A DNA stretch of 64,000 bases from Cerrena zonata (Eukaryota; Basidiomycota; Agaricomycetes; Polyporales; Cerrenaceae). The stretch lies in assembly GCA_038087015.1 (NCBI GenBank), contig JASBNA010000009.1:806001-870000 (forward strand). Direction: 5' to 3'. Position numbers and translations under genes: made by a program. Shown in pieces: positions 19,816-32,308 of the stretch. How positions within the stretch are numbered: position 1 is the first letter of the stretch; each line of letters begins with the position of its first letter. The notes under the pieces are model-generated. The model had not been told where the DNA came from. It saw nothing but the letters and a program-made list of their open reading frames with translations, and made no database searches.

Positions 19816-22800
19816 ATGGCAGGACCAAAGAATAATCTAGAGGATGTCTTACGTCGTCGACAAGAGAACGGCTCTTCCTCTGCCACTCCTGCTTCACCAG
19901 CTCCGGGGCAAGCCAAGGTCAGCATTTACCGATAAATAGTGACTATATGCTGAGAAATATATATTCTATAACCTAGGTTTCAAAGTTTAAACCCGCGTCT
20001 ACGACCTCCATTCCGCCTCGGATAGGTAAGTGTTGGTCAATAGTAAACTACTGTGCATTACTTATCTCTTTGTCTCTCTTCACCAAAGCGACTACATCTC
20101 GTGATACCTTCTCCACTCCTGGCTTTGGTAAATCCAAACCTGCATCGTCTGTATGTGCACCAACATTCCGACCCGTACCAAAGATCGTCAAGCCGGACTC
20201 CGTTCAACAACCTTCCAGAGCCTCCACTCCCGTCTCTGCGGGCTTTTCTCGTCCCTCGATCCCCTCCAAACGTCCTTCGCCTAGTCTTGTTGTTGAGACA
20301 GGCTCACCTAAGCGGCTCAAACGGGATCGAAGTCCTCAAAAGGAGAACTTCTACGATACTTCCAAGGGTAAGGGTAAGGCAAGGGCAGCCAGTCGCTCTC
20401 CTTTCTCTACTCCCACGAAGAATAAGAATAGAGTGGTTAACGGCACGAAACCCAAGACCCCGTCGCGTCGTGTTGATGTAGATCGCTCTCTACCACTAGA
20501 CTATTCCGATCTATTACAGGTACGTCCTTGAATGCTTGCTTTTATCTAGTTGTGCTTTATTATGATACAAGGTATCCGCCTCTGACCTAGTGGAAGAGTA
20601 TGCCTCCAACCTTGACCTGAAGAACGACCTCATTGATCTCAGAGATCGATATTCGAATGAGGGGCGCTCCAAGTATACGTTAAACACGCTTCGTCGGCTA
20701 CAGTAGGCAAGGTAATTTGTCTACCTATTACGAGACTGACAATGTCGTGTTCTCAGGCAAGTAGTACAAGATAGGTTAGACTGCGTTAAAGCAGTTCAGA
20801 CCGCGAAGCGGACCGGTCAACCTCCTGTTCTACCACCTCCCGCTTGGCCTTCTATACCTAGTGCGATAAAGCCACCACCTCCGTTATCTGCCTTGGCTGT
20901 CTCACACACAACATCGAATTCAACAACTACATCAGATATCTCAATTTCTTTAACCGGAGCAACTAACGGGACTAGTGGACGTGTTGTCGATATTGAAAAT
21001 GACGGTGAAGACGATGAGAATCAGTTTTGGGGTGATGTCGATGAAACCCTTTACGACTCTTTACCAGAAGTATCACAGGCTACTAACGACCCGTTCGTGG
21101 CAAATGGGCATTACTCGTCTACTACCTTTGCTGTACCTGCTGTACCCTCAGTGACAGCAGCTCCCACCCCGATGGTAACCCCTACGTCTACCTATGCATC
21201 TACCTCTACCCTCGTCTCCACATCAAGCATCGTTTCTAAGCCTGTGTCAACCTCGGCAACATCAATATCTGTATCGACTTCTTTGCAGTCTACCAAGTGT
21301 AACAAATCAAATACTACCTGGGTAGACCCAAGGCAATCGCCTTACTACCCTGAGATGCTGAAAGTGCTGAAAAGCCGTTTCAGACTAGAGTCTTTCCGTC
21401 CTAAACAAGAACTAGCCATCGCACACGCACTCTCTGGTCGCGATGTTCTTGTTCTCGTACCTACCGGTGGAGGAAAAAGTCTCTGCTTTCAGCTTCCTGC
21501 TCTATGCCGTTCTGGAACTTCACATGGCGTCACGGTCGTCCTGGGTCCTCTTGTCGCCCTTATAGATGACCAAGTGAGCACGTTACAGGCGAAGAATATT
21601 GACGTGCTTTATTTCCGGAATGCCGAGGATGAATGGTCTATTAACCAAGAACTGAGGAAGAGGAGGGATGATCCGTGTTTGCTTTACATCACGCCGGAGA
21701 AGCTGCAGGCGAATAATACGCTGAGGAAGACGTTGGATACGTTGTATAGCACTAGGCAGATAGCTCGCTTTGTAGTCGACGAAGCGCATGTTATTGCGAC
21801 GTGGGGAAGAGATTTCCGACCTGACGTAAGTCTGCAACTTACCTCTCGAAATTACTAGTTCGAGCTGACATGTCTCTTTTAAGTACAATAAACTGTCCTG
21901 CATACGAGACTGGTGGCCCAATGTACCCATCATGGCCCTCACAGCTTCCGCCACCCCAAACGTCGCCACCGACATCGTCAACGTCCTCCAAATGAAAGAT
22001 CCCGTCCGCGTCACAGACTCCTTCAACCGACCCAACCTCTTCTACGAAGTCCGACAGAAACCCAAGAACATCGCGGGCGAGATTGCGAATTGGATCAATG
22101 CGAATCATCGAGGCAAGACGGGGATTATATATTGTTCGAGTAGGGCGTTGACGGAGTTGGTGGCGAAGCAGTTGAGGTTTGATTATAATATCGATGCTAA
22201 GCATTTTCACGCGAAGATGGATGAGAGGAATAAGACGGAGACTCAGCAGGCTTGGCAGGAGGGGAAGGTTAAGGTTGTTGTTGCGACGGTATGTTCTTGC
22301 TTTTTTGTTGTTCTGCTAGCGTACTAAACGTGCGGCTAGATTGCGTTCGGTATGGGTATTGATAAGCCTGATGGTGCGTCGCTTTCATATTTGTGACCCT
22401 TTTGTGTTATTTATTATGGTCATTTCATAAGTGCGGTTTGTGATACACAGCGATGTTCCTGGGTCACTTGATGCGTACGTTGCCATAACATTGCATGTAT
22501 ATCGACACTAACTTCCTTGCAACAGTTATTATCAAGAAACCGGTCGAGCTGGTCGAGATGGCAAGCCTTCTCATTGCCTCTTTTGTAAGTGATTTGTGGT
22601 TTGTTTACGTTACTCACATGTTAATTTGATACTTTCACCAGTCCTTGCCTATGATAAAAAGGCCTTTTGCATCAAACGTATATGGGAAGGCGAAGGTACC
22701 GACGAATACAAGGCTCACGCTGAGGAGGAATACCGTCGCGTCTACGACTACGCCTCCAACGACGTCGAATGCCGCCGAGTCCAAATCATGCGCTACTTTG

Positions 22801-24011
22801 GCCAGTCCTTCGAAGCAAAAGACTGCGAGAACCAATGCGACTTTTGCCTCAACTCGGCCGATCATGAAGTCTACGAAGAAGATATGTCCCTCGAGGCTAA
22901 GCAGGTCCTCGTCTTGGCAGGCAATTTGTGCAATAAGATCAATTTGTCGAAGTCGACGTTGATCAAGACTTATCGAGGGAGCAAGGCGAAGGATATTATT
23001 ATGTATCAGGATCAGAAGCATTATGGGGATGGGCAGAAGTTGCCTTTGAACCAGGTGGATAGACTCATCGAGCATCTTGTGTCGGAGCGTTATCTTGATC
23101 AAGTTCCTTGGACTACGCGGGACCAGCAGTATACTCATACGAAGCTCATGGTATGTATGCTATTGCATTCATTTGACCATCCTTGCTAATCACAAGAATC
23201 TCGTACTAGACCAATGCAAAAGCAACGGATTTCATCAAGAATAAGGGGAAACTGATGTTGCTCTTGAAACGCACTGTAAAGCGTAACAAACCGGAAAGCT
23301 CAAGACGTCGTCCCCCCGCTGCATCTGCATCTACCAGTAATACTCCTCGTGCGGCCACTACAAGCTCGGATCCATGGGCTATTGCTAGCTCTCAACAACA
23401 GCAAAAGCAATCTTCATCCGTTTCCGATGATGAATATGACATCGAAGACGACCCTATTGTTGTGGATGACGACGATGACGATGTTAGGACGGTCATGAAA
23501 ACACAGTTGGCACCTGCATCGACTGGTGGGAGAGGGAATCAGCGAGCTAGTCGATCTAAGTTGCTTGATGACCCGATTGAAGTGGAAGAGGAAGAGGAAG
23601 AACGTCAGGATTTGGCTCAGTTTGCGGATCTTGGACAAGACAAGATCCAGGAGTTGTGCTTAAAGGAGCTTACAGAACTTCGGGCGAGCGTAAGTTTTTT
23701 CTCCTTTGAGTGGAAGTGTCAGATGTTGATGTTGTTCTTACTAGCTGTCGAAATCCACGGGTACGGACCTTACAAAGGTCATAGACGACGAAGCTTTACA
23801 CGGACTCAGTGTTATGATGCCCAACGGTAAGCTAGTCTAAATTCTCCGGTATTGCATGTTTACCAATATCCGCCGAACAGATGCCTCAAGTTTCGTTCAA
23901 ACTCTGAAGACCATGGGAGCAGACTGGAAGGGGCTGGATAAAGCGTCGGCACAGAAATTCCAACATATCTGCATCACGTACAGGATGCAGTACGACGAAA
24001 TGCCAAAGTAA
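19816..24011 (+). CDS. RecQ-family DNA helicase (Sgs1/BLM-like)
   Basis: Thirteen exons join in frame from ATG 19816 to TAA 24009-24011, 1174 residues. Residues 1-440 are disordered and Ser/Pro/Lys-rich. The helicase core starts around FRLESFRPKQELAIAHAL, with Walker A TGGGKS near residue 474, DEAH near 578, TASAT, and motif VI QETGRAGRDGK. RecQ-Ct zinc cysteines follow (CRRVQIMRYFGQSF, then CENQCDFC), then a winged-helix RQC region (TLIKTYRGSKAKDI) and a C-terminal HRDC-like segment (ALHGLSVMMPNDASSF). The enzyme unwinds recombination and replication intermediates, usually with topoisomerase III and Rmi1. Its length suits the Sgs1/BLM class. Divergent neighbour: NUF2. Confidence 0.95.
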
Positions 24012-24693
24012 ACCCTTCCGTCCACTCGCTTTTCTGGGATCCCGTCAGCGTACTCAACGACCTCCCTTCCCACCTAGGTCATCACGGAAACCTACTAGTG
24101 CTTCATCCGCTGCTGAGCTACATTCCCGTTTCGAGTTTAAGGGATCTTGATGTTTCCCTCCATCGTAATTCTAACCTTATCTTGACCATATTTTCTTGTT
24201 GCACATATAACATTTCTATTCCATTTGTAATTTTCAGTGTATATTCGTTTTATTCTTTGTGTATATTTTCAACGGATTCTTGTTGCCGCTAGGACCCAAA
24301 ATGAGCAAAGAAACTCAAGACCTCCCATCGACATACCAAAATGACGACCTCTAATATGTAACTAAAGTATAATATACTCTTACCGACCATCACGAAAAGA
24401 ACAAGACCGCGGTGAAGCGTGGCCAACTCGAGCGCCTCGCGGCGGACCGTTTTGGTATAGTATAACGGCTCGCCGCGATCCCCGAAAAATAACATACCAT
24501 AGCACGTTATACCGCATGTAACAGCAGGTAGAAGAAATATTGTAATATACCATCTTCATTCTTTCCTTGCAGACTGGGTGTGATATGTTGTGTCATACCG
24601 CGACCAGACATCGACTATTTTGAAACGTACCAAAAAAGGCAGGTCTAGTAATTGGGCTCGCAGAATGTACATTGAAGAAGAGCAAAAAAAGTG
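24012..24693. other. Intergenic region with a strong stem-loop
   Basis: The 3' flank of the RecQ gene and the 3' flank of the transposase. It holds an inverted repeat at 24437-24478 (listed separately). No ORF of coding character seen. One end of the transposon may lie here but its terminal repeat was not identified. Confidence 0.45.
24437..24478. repeat. Inverted repeat / stem-loop
   Basis: Arms TCGCGGCGGACCGTT (24437-24451) and AACGGCTCGCCGCGA (24464-24478) pair over 13 of 15 positions around a 12-base AT-rich loop. The two mismatches are adjacent. It could be a terminator-like fold, a transposon subterminal structure or an excision footprint. Confidence 0.6.
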
Positions 24694-27600
24694 TTACAGT
24701 GGTGCGTATCCAAAATAGCCGTCATGCTCGTCCTCGTATTCTCCATCTTCGGGTCCTAGCTCAGTCTCTCTCTCTTCGGCCTCCTCGTCGTCTGCACGGT
24801 TTACCTCGTCGAATTGGATCGCGATGTCTGCGCCATCTCCAAAGTATTCTGCGTGCTCGTCTTCGTCTTCATCATCGTACTCGTCATCTTCCTCATATCC
24901 GTACATGATTATCTCGTTTTCCAGATCTTCATCATCTGATGGTGCATCTTCTTCGACTTGCTCTTCGACTTCTTCTTCTACCTCCTCTACAACTCCCAAT
25001 GTCTCGACATCTTTGATCACCTGATGACCCACTCCACCCCCTCTGTGCCTCATAAAAGTATCACGGTCGACAAATCTTGAAATTTTGAGTAAGTACAACA
25101 TGACAAATGGAAGAATCAATTAAAACAAATATAACTTACATGTTGACATACTGATAGGTCCAGTCCTTGTCATTTTCGCTTGGCGAGCGAGCAGCCTGTG
25201 AGGGAGGCAAATAACAGTCCGTCTTTCCATGCGCAAACGCTGGGATGAGATGTGCTGCCCGCACAACATCTGCAGGATCCACAAATCCAAACGGAGCGGG
25301 CTGGTCATGGGGGATAAAACCCAAACGAGGGAGTCGTTTCACTGAAGGACCATGCACCCAATTTTTATCCTCGCCATACCACCGAACCCACAGAATATCC
25401 ATACGTCGATACTCTTCCTCCGAGTCCAAACGGACATTGACATGGAATATCCCGATGACACGCGCATACCAAAATTCCCCTTCAGAGCCGTGAAGGAGAA
25501 TGTTAGCGTGGTCAGGGACTCGAGGGTTAATAGAGTCGGTGGATCGAAGCATGTCGTAGCTTGTGTAATGTACCCTTACAACCTTGTGCTTATAAAGTCG
25601 GTTTTGCTCGATTCGAATTGAGGCACGTTCCGCGAGTGAAAAATCGAAATCTTCGCCGTCGTAGTCGCGTCCCGTGAGCCTTGAAAGGATGTGACCTTGA
25701 AGATCTTGGTAAAAGTCCTGCGAAATAAATCAGAATCCAATGATAGGCAACAAGCGGTTGAAGCTAAAATAAAATACCTTGAAAGCCATGTCTTCGCGAT
25801 TCGATGTAATCAGGTTTGTAATGTCGATATGAAGACGTTGATCTGCAGAGATGTGGTAGCGGTCATTGATAGATGAGGCGGGGAGAGGCTCAATCTCATT
25901 AAAACCAACTTTGAGGGTCGATTTTGCACCGCGGTTGTTGTGAGTAATTTTTCGACGCTTTTCTGGGCGGGTTACCATGGCGGGATATTTTGCTGCGATA
26001 CGTTCTCCAATGCTGTGGAGTAGACGTTGGCGACGCTCGTACTTCGCGATCTGCACAACAAAGTTCTTTCTTGAAGTTTTGGCATAAAATCCCTTCGGAC
26101 GCTTATGTTCGAGTTCTCCCTGAATAATATATAAAATAAGATGTAAGAGAATATAAAAATATCTCAAAAGAACAATACCGACCGATTGAGTACTGTAATT
26201 ATCGGTTGTTCCCAGGCGGCGAATGGTGTTGGGGTAATCGGGGAGAGAGTGTGCTTTGTAAGTGTTGAATGAAAATTTGACGGTACGAGCCTCCCTGACC
26301 TGACGACGAGACGTCTGCACTTGTCCCTTTGATGCTAGATTTGCAGCGCGACAACCTCGGGCATTGATCTCGCGAGGAAGTTCCTTGGTAATATACTTTC
26401 GGCACATTCCCTTCTCAAACTTGCGGAGAAGTTGACCGACTTGTTTCGAAATCTCTTCAAACTCGTTGAGAGTTGATTCAGTGTGGAGACGCAGCTTGGC
26501 ATGGCTATGCCAGTAAGCCATCGTGTAAACCAAGTCCGCAAGCATTTCATTTTGGCGTTTCGGAAAGATTCCCTCGAGGACAGGCAAGATACACTGCCAG
26601 TATAGTAATTAGAAAGAATTCGAAGATAAAAAATAGAAAATCGTACCTGAAGGAGGTCTTCATAGTCCCTCGCCGCGATCCGCTTTTGTGATGATACATT
26701 AGAACAGAAACGTCTAATAATATCGCTCCCAAATGTTGGAGTTGCTCGAAACCTGTAAGTATGATTTAAATGAGACAATTATTCAAAAAGAATATTTGTA
26801 CGAACCTCTTATCAAATTCCTGAATCGCGTCATTCCCCAAAGCCACCAACAAGCGCAAGATATGAATAAAAACGGCCTTCCACACCCCCAATTCCCATTC
26901 GTGCAAAAAATCGGGTGCGAAGAGCACGTAGTGGTTCACACCGAATTTAGCCAGCTGAATAGAGAATGCGCTCTAGAGTAGAAAAGGATTTGTTACTATT
27001 AAACTATAAAGCAAATAAAAACAGAGAACATACCCTGATTGGAGTAATGGATATTGGGTCGAGCATCCGTTTGACGGCAGCGGAACGAACCCCAAATCCC
27101 TTCTCGAATATCAAACGACGAGTGAACTCGATTTTCTGCTGGATGGCAACAGAATCGATTCGGATCTTCAAGATTCGCGTCTTCATATCGCGAATCATTC
27201 CAAGACTTGATATTTTTGACTTCTTGCAATAGCATCGCATGCAGCAGCACATAGCTAGCTGTTTTATGCACGCCACAAGACATCTAAGAGTCAAAACACG
27301 TTAATATATATATTTATAAAAACGAAAAATATACTTCTCTGGATAGTCGGCAGAATATACAAGAAACCGAGGGAAGACACGCCTTCGAATGCCATCGCCA
27401 CACAGGATGATTATCCCATGCTCGTAGGCGTGCATGAACTCCTTGTTAAGGAGCAACAGCCAGATTTGTTGCATAAGAGTAATCTTACAAAAACGCAGAA
27501 CGTCTGCAGTAGCGGGAATACCAAACGTCTGCTTGTACCAGTCTTGAAAGGTGTCGGGTAACTACAAGAATATTCTATTAGCAAACAAACGAGATAACCA

Positions 27601-29374
27601 CATAGAAACAAAACTTACTGTAGGAAAGTACGCAAAATGGTGCGCTGCAAAACAGCTTGGTTTACCTCGCTCGTATTTGGTTTGAGCTCCGAAAAATGTA
27701 TACCCTGGCCATAGCGAAGCACCACCGAAGTTGGCAAGTCGAGTAGAGTCGGTATAAACAATTTGGGGGGCAGTGACATACTCGAGATCATCAGGGTCAC
27801 CAGGTTCTCAGGGTTGTGAATTTATTCGTGCATGTTCTTCTATCATTGAGTCAGAGTTGTACATTTCGCTAAATATGCGCTCCGGTTTTGGGTCTTCTGG
27901 AACGTCTACGGTTATCGGAGGTGAAGACGGCCTCGAAGATGTTGGATTAGAATGTTCCAAAGCATGAGGGCGTAGATCGTACTCGTCTGGAGCCTCTTCA
28001 ACAGTTGCTTTTCGGTTTGAGCGGGTTGAAGCATTTCTCGAAGATGAAATAGGCTGAGGGACTGAGGGAGAGCTCGAAGAGCTGGAGGGATTAGTGGGAG
28101 GAGGAGTCCAGAAGAGTTTGTGGGGAGTAAAATGAAATGTTTTCGCAGAGGGACTCTCATAGGTCTCCTTGATAATGTCCAGGAGGTTCCTGTGGTGAAA
28201 GCCCTCGACCTCAAAATTGAAAGCATCTTTTTCCGAGCTGTACTTGTGTCCTTCCTTTGGCACAGGGATATTGATTGTGGTACTACGCCACCCATCTTCT
28301 GCGGTGAGAACCTCTGATGCTGGGTCGTAATCGTCTAAGGACTGCAGTTCCTTGGTAGCTTGGAAACCATGGAGTTCTTCTTTCCGGAATAGCGGGTGTG
28401 GAATGACATCTCTCGCGAGGACGTCGAGATCAGCTGCAGATTTCGTTGTAGAACCCGAATAGAACCAAGACAGGAGTAAATAGACGGTGAAGTTCCTGAG
28501 GGGCGTAACGATATTGTCCTTAAGGCCGCGAGAGACATTCCTACCAATACCACGAAGTCCGGCACACGATCCAGAGCTTTCTGTGTCTGCAAGAGATTTT
28601 CTGAGACAGGGAGAATCGACAAAGGCATCCATAGCGCGATTGGCCTCGGGATCGACTTTAGGGAAGATGGTATATTGTCGAAACACTCCGAAGCGGTTGG
28701 GTTCAGTGTTATAGAAGAGTGGCTCCTCAACCTTGTTATCAGACTCATCCGCAACGATCTCTGGAGCATTCGCAGGGGTTAAGTCATCGTCTTGAGGGGC
28801 GGCAGGTACAGGGGGAGGAAGAGGACGAGGCTTGTTCATCTTAGCTTCGTAGATCCTTCGTATATGCGAGGGAATCTCCCTTAAGGAAGATGGAACGAAG
28901 TCGGCATGACGCTTAGGGACTTTGCGTTGTCGTCCAGAGCGAGTAACAAGGGGGGGAAGGTCATCAGGAGGAGGTACGGCATCAAGAGCCGGCTGAGGCT
29001 CGTTAAGGACCTCATTGTCCTCTACAACAGCGTGGATCGGTTCAGAAATATCTGCATTGATCATATAATGATCGTTTACAATGTCCTAGTCATAGAGGAA
29101 AGAAGGTCAATTGTGAAAGAAATTATAGTGCAAGAGTGAAAATGCGAACATGTTGAACAGGAATCAAGGGTTCTTCTTCTTCAGGAGCTATGTTCTGCTT
29201 TGCTGAGTGTTTAGAAAGCTTAAGTACACGCTTTAAATCCAATCTCTTCTTGATGATTGACTTTTGAATGCGAAGTGACTCGAGGAGGAAGTTCTTCGCC
29301 TTCTTGCATTTAGCTCGGTGGTTGTTCAATTGGTCGTTCGAGACAGTTTTGCCGCATCCCGCGCAGTGAGCCAT
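24694..29374 (-). pseudogene. Plavaka transposase with in-frame stop
   Basis: Exon 1 (from ATG 29374) encodes MAHCAGCGKTVSNDQLNNHR, the family's N-terminal zinc motif. Exon 2 carries RSGRQRKVPKRHADFVPSSL, RFGVFRQYTIFPKVDPEANR, YLLLSWFYSGSTTKS and SEMYNSDSMIEEHARINSQP. It then meets TGA at 27810-27808, exactly where the family reads on; the frame continues with EPGDPDDLEYVTAPQIVYTD. Later exons supply LVACIKQLAMCCCMRCYCKK, DFLHEWELGVWKAVF, RFRATPTFGSDIIRRF, HAKLRLHTESTLNEFEEIS, YPNTIRRLGTTDNYSTQS, EGEFWYARVIGIFHVNV, RAAHLIPAFAHGKTDCYL and DRDTFMRHRGGGVGH, with an acidic tail to 24694. Only this one nonsense codon (probably CGA to TGA) was seen, so inactivation looks recent. Confidence 0.82.
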
Positions 29375-29511
29375 AGGAAACAAATCAGAAAAAGCGCATA
29401 CAACGAGATTTATACTAGTGGAAGCAAGTAAGGAAATGAAAAGGGAGACGAAATGAAGGACTTGAAGTCGAAATCGCGGAAGAGGCTTCTCAAACACGTG
29501 ACTCACCTTCC

Positions 29512-29520
29512 ATATATATA
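29512..29520. promoter_or_regulatory. TATA-like box in the transposase/DUF6698 divergent promoter
   Basis: ATATATATA is self-complementary and lies about 138 bases before the transposase ATG (29374, -) and about 80 bases before the DUF6698 ATG (29601, +). It could serve either gene. Confidence 0.45.
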
Positions 29521-29600
29521 CCAGGTTTGGACGTTAGAGGAAATTATCCCAACTTTCCCCCCCACTTCCACATCCACTCCCACTCTCCATAAAGCATACC

Positions 29601-31541
29601 ATGGCTCGTACTAAGTCCTCTGCCCCTCGTATCACAAACCCCGTCTCTGTAAGCGGCGCGACTCGACTCTCCAAAGGGAAGTCTCGCGCTCCTGCCCCCC
29701 CTCCTCCCAAGAAAGGTCGTAAGTGGTCGTCGTTGTTCAGAATTTACTTGCATATATGCTGATTATCTAATAGGCCTTAGTAAACGTCCTGCTCCCTCAG
29801 ACTACGAGTCTGAGGAGGATGTTCCCCCTAGGAAGTATCGGATTAAGGCTGTCAGTGCGAGTCCCTCGCCTGAGCCTGAGTCTGACGTCGAGCGTGCTCA
29901 TCCACAAGATGGGACATCAGGTACCTCTCATGCCCCTCGTCGTACTCGCTCAGAGTCTCTTCCTCTTCATGATGTCGAGCCCGCTGAGGACGATATTGAA
30001 GAGGAGGAGGACTATGGGTATGGTGACCATGAAGGCGACAACGAGGAAGACGAGGACGAGCTCCCCGAGCCCTTATATGACACTGAGACGGCTGCAAGGG
30101 TTGCACAGAACCTCGTCGATGCTCTCGCGGAGGCTAAGGATAACCAAAGGTTAGTTTTCTGTGATTATATGCGCATATATGCACAACTTATACCCCTGCA
30201 GATGCCTGCAACCCTTCAAGAAGGCTGCGAGGGTCATCCCTCATCTGATCAACCCTTTCTTGAGCATAGGGTCTTCCATTGAATGCGGCTTGCGCATCGA
30301 CCCCGACCTCACCTTTGAGGAACAAAACTTCGCTGGAATAAAAAACATGTAAGTGTGCCTCGCTATATGCTATGCATATACTTACTTACTATATCACTAA
30401 TAGGACCGAGTCGCTATGCTGGGAAATCAAGTCGTTCTACGACAGGATTTCCGAGATGTGCCCTGCCTTAGTCAAGGCAATGGATCTCTTCGCAAACGAT
30501 CCGGCCGCTTTTGAATCCCTTTGCAAATATGTTGGTTTATTGTCTATTCTATTTCGTCTCTCATATTGGATACTGATGACTCATGTGTGGCCTTTAGATG
30601 GACAAGAATGCGAACGCGGCGAGACGCGATGATTGCAGCCGCATTCGCCACCATGTACTAATCTACATCGACGATATTCCATCCACTCTTGAGAAGGATG
30701 AACGTGGATGGCACAACAGGCAGACTGCTCGTCTCTTGTGCCCTCAAGATCAGCTCGAAGAGTTTGATGCAGACTGGTTAAGGTATGTTGAGGCGCATAT
30801 ATTCACCCTTGTGTCTTATTTTACCTGCTTCTAACTCTCCCAGATTTGCGAATGAGGTCATGAGCGGTGTAAGGGAGATCGACGAGAATGATCTCCCCTC
30901 GTTCTTGTGGGACCAAACGGCCACCGATCCAAATAACCCGTATGCAGGTCTGTGTCGAGGACCGCTTCTCTTGAAGGCAAGTATTTCTCTCTTTTATTTT
31001 ATTTTATCTCTATTCTCACTCTAATTTCCAGTGCTTCCGTAACGTTTTCACGGGCCCGCGCACTGGTAAGAAAAATGAGCCGGGCTTAGAGCCTGGCAAG
31101 GCTTGCCTGATGCAAAAGCATACCATCGTCAAGGTCCTTCCTGACATGCTTGGCTACATATCTGCATTGGTAAGTTTTTTATGTTATGTTTACTCTTATT
31201 CTCTCATTCACTTTCCTCCCTAGATTCGGTTCTGTATTAATTCTCAACCTCGATGGAAGTCCAAAGACGGCGATTTCGACAACGCCGAATTTTTTGTCAT
31301 CGTCCGGGACCTCTTCAACAGCGAGTCTGCCTTTGGGAAGAGGTGGGCAGAGGAAACTCTCGAGTGGTGGAACTTGTATGTTTTTTTTTAACTCTCTTCG
31401 TGTAAACTAATACCTATCTTGATTCTTAGGCAGGTTTTCTTCACGAGACCGGCCGAGATGCGCAGGAACGTCGGCAACTCGGTTCTGGGAAAACTTCACG
31501 CTCATCTGCGTCTTCAGGAGGAGCTTGCTGACGTTGTTTGA
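29601..31541 (+). CDS. DUF6698-like fungal protein of unknown function
   Basis: A multi-exon gene starting MARTKSSAPRITNPVSVSG, with first exon 29601-29718. Residues 40-140 are acidic and disordered. The C-terminal part has features I associate with DUF6698: RQTARLLCPQDQLEEFDADW, LPSFLWDQ, GLCRGPLLLKCFRNVFTGPR, then MQKHTIVKVLPDMLGYISAL, IRFCINSQPRWKSKDGDFDN and an FFxxIVxLF-type end. All exons end at GT-AG introns and the frame is open to TGA 31539-31541. This family is expanded in Agaricomycete genomes, often near transposons; function unknown. It sits head-to-head with the Plavaka transposase, 226 bases apart, and could be cargo or a bystander. Confidence 0.7.
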
Positions 31542-32152
31542 TCCTTCGTCCCCCCTTTTTCGTCTTGTCCTTGCTCTCTCTCTCTCTCTCGCTTGCTCAC
31601 TCTTTTTCAACTACTTTTCTTTTCGTGCTCTCTAAGGTTCCGAGCTAACGGTCTGCTTGTCGCTATGTTAACTGCTCCCAATACTCTACTAAGTACGTTT
31701 CCATTTTTTTCTTTCATTTGTTTCCGACTGAATGCGTTTGTTTTGTTGTAGTTCTCTGCCGGTCTCCTACCGTGCCCAGGACTGCATTGGTAGGAGGTTA
31801 ACTGCCTATTTAGGAAGCTCGTTAACATTGCCTTCGATTCCAGCGTGTGCATTTTTAAAAAAACTGAACGTAAGTTTACTTTCTTTATTATTTCGTCATT
31901 GTGTCAGGGTAATAATGTTAGTCTAGACGAACTCGAGCCGTACGGACTCAGTATTTATAGTTATGGTATGTTTCTTCTTTCCCTTTTGTTTTCATCATTC
32001 ACTCAAGCGTATACTATCTTCATAGGACTTGTTGTTACCTGCTATTTGTAGCTTTTTGCTCTCGTTTACGCACGCTCATGCTCATGTATACCAGATTCCA
32101 ATTCCGATTGTAATTTTATTTGCTGTATGCGATTTCGAATAATGTGCGGAGC

Positions 32153-32170
32153 AAAAAAAAAAAAAAAAAA
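32153..32170 (+). repeat. A18 homopolymer
   Basis: Eighteen consecutive A bases followed by GGGAGGCG. No retroelement ORF precedes it and no target-site duplication was recognised. Confidence 0.9.
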
Positions 32171-32195
32171 GGGAGGCGAACAATTGGTATATGTA

Positions 32196-32255
32196 TTGCA
32201 GCGGGGACGTTGTAGCATCAAGGTGTTACAGCGGGAGCGTCGTAGCATCAAGATG
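32196..32255. repeat. 30-base tandem repeat, two copies
   Basis: TTGCAGCGGGGACGTTGTAG and onward (32196-32225) repeats at 32226-32255 with about five changes, both ending GCATCAAGRTG. Confidence 0.75.
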
Positions 32256-32266
32256 TTGTACTAAGG

Positions 32267-32308
32267 CCAACTATTGCGGCGACAATGCCGACTATTGCGA
32301 TGACAGGT
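32267..32308. repeat. 21-base tandem repeat, two copies
   Basis: CCAACTATTGCGGCGACAATG is followed by CCGACTATTGCGATGACAGGT. It directly follows the 30-base repeat pair. Confidence 0.65.

Larger units (their letters stand above)
24694..29520 (-). mobile_element. Plavaka-type DNA transposon (ends unresolved)
   Basis: The region is filled by a degenerate Plavaka transposase gene and its upstream TATA-bearing flank. Plavaka elements are KDZ/CACTA-related DNA transposons common in Agaricomycetes. Terminal inverted repeats and target-site duplications were looked for by eye at both flanks and not found, so the borders are those of the gene and its promoter. Gene density and base use differ from the flanking housekeeping genes: exons alternate with AT-rich introns. 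Confidence 0.7.

Noticed and set aside
24821..25024. Ser-rich plus-strand ORF
   Set aside because: It is the antisense of the transposase's acidic Glu/Asp tail.
32100..32175. Retrotransposon 3' end suggested by the A-run
   Set aside because: No reverse transcriptase or other element ORF is found upstream and no target-site duplication was seen.
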